Shown here piece by piece: positions 60,771 through 64,000 of a stretch of DNA of 64,000 bases (position 1 is its first letter; each line of letters starts with the position of its first letter). Made by a program: the position numbers and the translations under genes. The stretch spans positions 1 to 64,000 of the forward strand of contig PBAL01000086.1 in NCBI GenBank assembly GCA_002715965.1. The letters run 5' to 3'. The notes under the pieces are model-generated. The model saw nothing but the letters and a program-made list of their open reading frames with translations, had not been told where the DNA came from and searched no databases. The stretch is from Verrucomicrobiales bacterium. GTDB taxonomy: Bacteria; Verrucomicrobiota; Verrucomicrobiia; Limisphaerales; JAYPXF01.

Positions 60771-61312
60771 ACTTCGCAAACATCTGCATTGGCCTCGGAG
60801 TGGGCTACGGATTCCTTCAGCTCTACGCACTGATGCAACCCGATGCGTTCAAGGCCCGGCTAAAGAGCTTTCCGCGCGCGACCGAAATCGGCTGGGTGCT
60901 CATGATCGGCGCCACTGCCTGGTTCCTTTACAACGTCAACCAGGAGAACATCGCGGACTTTGCCCCCTACAAGAAACTCATGCTCTTCGGCTTCGGCGCG
61001 TTGGGCGTCTGCTCGTGCATCTACTTGAAGGACTTCCTCCCCGTTCGCGGGCTTGCGGTCCTGCTTCTGCTCCTCGGAAAGCTCGTGTGTGATACCGGGC
61101 GTTGGGTGGAATCCCCTCTTCGCCTGATCGTGATCACCTGGGCCTACATTTGGATCTGCGCCGGCATGTGGTGGACCGTGTCTCCGTGGCGCGCACGTGA
61201 TTGGTTCGCCTGGAACATCGCTGATGACGCACGCTTCCGCATGCTCACCATCGCCCGGTTGATTCTCGCGACGACCTTGATCGGATTGGGTGCATCGGTA
61301 TTCAGGGGCTGA
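60767..61312 (+). CDS. Small multi-pass membrane protein coupled to miaB
   Basis: This 181-residue protein has five to six predicted helices (about residues 5-22, 42-60, 73-90, 95-112, 118-140 and 160-178). Its start overlaps the miaB stop (ATGA, 60767-60770), so translation is coupled. The loop R-W-V-E-S-P-L-R-L and the W-rich segment W-A-Y-I-W-I-C-A-G-M-W-W are distinctive but match no family I know. A role in membrane or tRNA biology cannot be inferred from position alone. Confidence 0.75.
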   Translation: MNFANICIGLGVGYGFLQLYALMQPDAFKARLKSFPRATEIGWVLMIGATAWFLYNVNQENIADFAPYKKLMLFGFGALGVCSCIYLKDFLPVRGLAVLLLLLGKLVCDTGRWVESPLRLIVITWAYIWICAGMWWTVSPWRARDWFAWNIADDARFRMLTIARLILATTLIGLGASVFRG

Positions 61313-61323
61313 CAATAAAGCTC

Positions 61324-61688
61324 TCAATGCCGAGTCGGCTCAAGTGCATCGCACTTGGACAGGGCCAATGCCGCATAAGCCGTCCCACTAAACGAAACAT
61401 AATGAAAGCGTGAAGTCGTGTTCAGCGACTTCGTCCACCAACGACCCGACTCGCGTTGATTTGTCCGCAACCACTGAACCGCTTTCTGAATCCGCGCGTC
61501 CTTGGCAGACACACCCGCCGTGCTGGTGTCGGTGGTGGTGCTGGACCTGGTGCAAAACCCGCGGGGGATTCAGGTGCGAGCGTCGGTTGCTCAAGCAATA
61601 CGCGTGCATCGCAATGCGGGCAAAGTGCATCCGTTCCCACGTCTTCCGGTGGGTATTTGATCCGGCGGTCGCATTCCGGACAGAGCAT
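61324..61688 (-). pseudogene. Collapsed zinc-ribbon / prenyltransferase-repeat protein
   Basis: The first frame reads M-L-C-P-E-C-D-R-R-I-K-Y-P-P-E-D-V-G and C-P-H-C-D-A-R-V-L-L-E (zinc ribbon with two CxxC), then a Pro/Ala-rich linker. Another frame continues with V-S-A-K-D-A-R-I-Q-K-A-V-Q-W-L-R-T-N-Q-R-E-S-G-R-W-W-T-K and G-T-A-Y-A-A-L-A-L-S-K-C, a prenyltransferase/squalene-oxidase repeat that ends naturally. Full-length proteins of this family have several such repeats; here only one remains, joined out of frame. An internal deletion is therefore likely. A second ATG (61709) would add seven residues. Confidence 0.6.
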
Positions 61689-61877
61689 ACGCAACAGATT
61701 GTCTCCCATGTCGGCTGTGTGCGTCCCTTATAATGCTCCATTTCCAACAGCCAATAAAAAGGTCAAAGGCGACGAAATCGTAAACGTGGCGGATCGAAGC
61801 TCCTGCTGAACCAACGTATCTTCACCTCGGTTGTGATCGGGTCTCCTGATCCGATCACTTACCTGACCAAACGCCGG

Positions 61878-64000
61878 CTACTTCACCACCCCAAGCGGGC
61901 AGCCACTCACATTTACGTTCTCCTTCGTGATTCGGATCTGCGTCCAATGTCCGTCGATTGGAAGCCGGATTTCCATCCAATCCCAGGCGTCGGGCATGGC
62001 GGGCTTGACGGTGAGTTGCTTGTCCGGGATGGAGTATTTCAATCCGGCCAATCCTTCGAGGTAGAGCAGGATCTTGCCGGCATTGAAGTTTGAGTATTGG
62101 TCGCCGAACAACTTGAGATCGCGCTCGTAGGCTTCCGGGGCGACGGCCGCCTGCCATTCGTCATGGTAGTTGTAGTTGGCAAGGTGGTTCAGGGTGAGGT
62201 CGGCTGCCTCTTTCACTTCCTGGCGAAACATGCCATCGAGCGTGAAGTAGGCGGTATCGGGCGTGTAACCAAAGGAGTGATCCACCGGCGTGGCAAACTT
62301 CTTCATCGACTGCTTGGACAAGGCCAGCGGGAAGAATTCGCCGAAGAAACCCTTGTCCTTGTCAATCGCCCAGGATTCGACCATTGGCCTGACATACTCA
62401 TCGGGAAACTGCGGATAGCGCATGGCCCAGAAGCCGGGCGTCCCGATTCTGCCATTGGATGGTGCGCTGAAGTAGTGCTTCACTCCATTCGCTTCCCAGC
62501 GTTGGTCATACATCAGGCGGACATGTTTTGGGTCGCGGCGCACCAACTTTTGCCAGCGAGCGACGTCCGCTTCGTGACCGGTAAGGCGGGCGATTCGTTC
62601 AAGTGCATTGGCAACCTCGAAATCGTTCAGCGCGAACCCTACGAGCTTCTCGCGAAACAGTTTTTCGAAATGATCCTCGTAACATTCCTTGAGGAACTCC
62701 ACGTCTCCGGTGTGCTCGTAGATCTGCCAGGCGCCCAGCACGTGTTCGGCAGTTTCCGGACCATACGCCCCACTGTGCCAGGTCGTGCCCTTGTTGTCGG
62801 AAAGCATGAGCAGGCCATTCCAACGTTTGCGATATTGATCGTTTTTGGTGAGGTGTTTCCACGTAAGGACGTTGCCGTAGGCGAATCTGCGTTTGTCGGT
62901 CGTCCACGCGCCGACCTTGATCTGGAAGGCCGCGTCGAATCGATGCATGCCGAGGAAATTATTCACGGCTGTTTGCGTGTGATTCTCCTGCTCCCAACCT
63001 TCTCCCACGTGGATGTAATACATGAGGTAGATCGACCAGAGGTAGTAGTAGATATCGACGAACTTTTCATCCGGGCAACGGAACCAGGGAATCTCCTCGT
63101 TCAGTTGCCGGTTCATCTCGCTGGTCTTTTCGGCGAGCCGGGTGTGATTGTGCAGAATGATGTCGCGGGCGGACTTGATTGCGACTTTGCGTTCGTCGTG
63201 CATCGCCCAGGAAACGGTGGTGCCTTCGCTGTCACAAGGAACGGTGAAGTTGTACTGCTGCACACCCTTATCGTCGCGTTCGATGGTGACCCGCTCCAGA
63301 TCCCGCGAGGCACTCAACACCGTGATCATGTCTTCGTAAACGCAGGGCCCGATTCGTTCACCCTGGTCTGGGTCCGGGCGCGATTTCACCGTTCCCCCTT
63401 CGGTGATCACCAACGCGTTGTGTCCTCGGTCATGCTTGATCGACGCGGTGGAAGAGACGCTCTTGCGATGGTAAAAGCTGTGACCGGAGAACTCCAGTGT
63501 TACCGGTTTGGAAGCGGTGATGATCGACGCAGCCGCATCATTGGCTGCGATGAACTTCTCTTCCTTGATCGTCACCCCGCCAAGCTCGTATTCGCAGATC
63601 ATCTTGTCCGGCCGCCACCGCATGCTTTTCGGCTTCGGATTTTCGTAGGTCTCTCCATCAACTACGACGCTTCCGTAAAGAACGCGGGTGTCCTTGTAGA
63701 ACTCCCAACCGTTGTAGTCGTTGCCAGTCCCCGTGTGCTCCGTTCCGCGAATCTCGCTCTCAAGCAGGCCCACGCCACGGCTGCGAAGGTCGTGATGAAA
63801 GGGATGCGTCAGACCAATAGTCTCGTCTTCGTAGAGCTTCCAACTCGCATGAAAGCCACCCACGTAATAGGTAACATTGCCGGCGAGGAAACCGTGCTTG
63901 CGTCCCTGAACCTCGTGTTCGAGCCTACGGCAATAGTCGGTGAACTCCGGCTTGTCTCCGGTGGGGACGAGAGGAACTTTCTTGGGAACAGATGCGGCTT
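61878..64000 (-). CDS. Glycoside hydrolase with six-hairpin-type barrel, 5' end outside the window
   Basis: At least 707 residues are visible; the 5' end is beyond base 64000 (the visible frame begins A-A-S-V-P-K-K-V-P). An N-terminal beta-sandwich (G-F-H-A-S-W-K-L-Y-E-D-E-T-I-G-L-T-H-P) is followed by an (alpha/alpha)6-type barrel with W-S-I-Y-L-M-Y-Y, F-L-G-M-H-R-F-D-A-A-F-Q-I-K and S-G-A-Y-G-P-E-T-A-E-H. Later motifs include S-W-A-I-D-K-D-K-G-F-F-G-E-F and F-G-Y-T-P-D-T-A-Y-F-T-L-D-G-M-F-R. Acidic residues D in H-R-F-D-A and E in G-P-E-T-A-E lie where GH63/GH65-like enzymes have their catalytic acids, but I cannot assign a family. The likely role is breakdown of an oligosaccharide. Confidence 0.8.
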   Translation of the reverse strand, partial: AASVPKKVPLVPTGDKPEFTDYCRRLEHEVQGRKHGFLAGNVTYYVGGFHASWKLYEDETIGLTHPFHHDLRSRGVGLLESEIRGTEHTGTGNDYNGWEFYKDTRVLYGSVVVDGETYENPKPKSMRWRPDKMICEYELGGVTIKEEKFIAANDAAASIITASKPVTLEFSGHSFYHRKSVSSTASIKHDRGHNALVITEGGTVKSRPDPDQGERIGPCVYEDMITVLSASRDLERVTIERDDKGVQQYNFTVPCDSEGTTVSWAMHDERKVAIKSARDIILHNHTRLAEKTSEMNRQLNEEIPWFRCPDEKFVDIYYYLWSIYLMYYIHVGEGWEQENHTQTAVNNFLGMHRFDAAFQIKVGAWTTDKRRFAYGNVLTWKHLTKNDQYRKRWNGLLMLSDNKGTTWHSGAYGPETAEHVLGAWQIYEHTGDVEFLKECYEDHFEKLFREKLVGFALNDFEVANALERIARLTGHEADVARWQKLVRRDPKHVRLMYDQRWEANGVKHYFSAPSNGRIGTPGFWAMRYPQFPDEYVRPMVESWAIDKDKGFFGEFFPLALSKQSMKKFATPVDHSFGYTPDTAYFTLDGMFRQEVKEAADLTLNHLANYNYHDEWQAAVAPEAYERDLKLFGDQYSNFNAGKILLYLEGLAGLKYSIPDKQLTVKPAMPDAWDWMEIRLPIDGHWTQIRITKENVNVSGCPLGVVK

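Noticed and set aside
1-64000. CRISPR arrays, prophage, integrase-attachment sites
   Set aside because: No regularly spaced direct repeats, cas genes, phage structural genes or integrases are visible; the only tRNA gene has no fragment of itself nearby.

Overview
The window looks like a piece of a Verrucomicrobiota chromosome (PVC group, probably near Pedosphaera/Limisphaera-type subdivision 3). The evidence is gene content: DUF1501, DUF1552 and DUF1592-type proteins, a PVC-type propeller/cytochrome c giant protein, a sulfatase, ThuA-like and Gfo/Idh/MocA secreted oxidoreductases, TIM-barrel sugar isomerases with export signals, and a DUF6600 protein. All are typical of marine or soil polymer degraders of that phylum. 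No phage, plasmid or CRISPR locus is visible.

Layout. 1-8.4 kb: the N-terminus of a rhomboid protein, a PAS-like/double-CxxC protein, BlaI with a truncated BlaR1 partner, an isomerase-sulfatase pair, and two membrane/surface genes each broken by one extra base in a homopolymer. 8.4-20 kb: DUF1287-LysM, arginine decarboxylase, prfB with its programmed +1 frameshift, a dead Nudix gene, an oxidoreductase, an acyl-CoA synthetase, a Prc-type protease, tRNA-Val(CAC), SufE. 20-29.4 kb: an M1 peptidase, an mmcQ-Imm53-phosphatase operon, folE2, a CBM48 protein, signal peptidase I, a GNAT and a threonine aldolase. 29.4-35 kb: two zones of gene decay (DUF2314, DUF1592/DUF1552, MoxR/DUF58/SMP-30 fragments) around an intact clpB. 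35-47 kb: a BioF-like enzyme, a sugar-binding lipoprotein, DUF1501, rsmI, a three-gene ceramidase operon, cysS-tmk, a decayed Fpg/Nei gene and an MFS transporter. 47-56.6 kb: the 1524-residue ceramidase-like/propeller/cytochrome c protein, a TrmN6-like methylase, aminopeptidase P, a TIM-barrel isomerase and a DMT exporter. 56.6-64 kb: DUF1552 with an IS3-family element placed against its start codon, miaB, a membrane protein, a collapsed zinc-ribbon/prenyltransferase gene and a glycoside hydrolase that runs off the window.

How they work together. Housekeeping genes (prfB, cysS, tmk, rsmI, miaB, clpB, lepB, sufE, folE2) are interspersed with secreted or periplasmic catabolic enzymes. The latter (sulfatase, isomerases, oxidoreductase, GH, sugar-binding protein, ceramidase-like proteins, cytochrome-bearing protein) fit the breakdown of sulfated or amide-linked glycans and lipids.

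The most unusual feature is the amount of decay together with several families of short intergenic inverted repeats. One is a 51-bp unit (GGAGCGCC...GCTCGCTC) present as a short palindrome, as a 167-bp inverted pair and as a single unit that abuts the breakpoint of the Fpg/Nei fragment. A second is a ~128-bp element with two copies. A third is a 151-bp element between cysS and a divergent operon. I found no convincing new defence or biosynthetic system. The best leads are the giant fusion protein, the repeat families and their link to gene truncation, and the mmcQ-Imm53-phosphatase operon.
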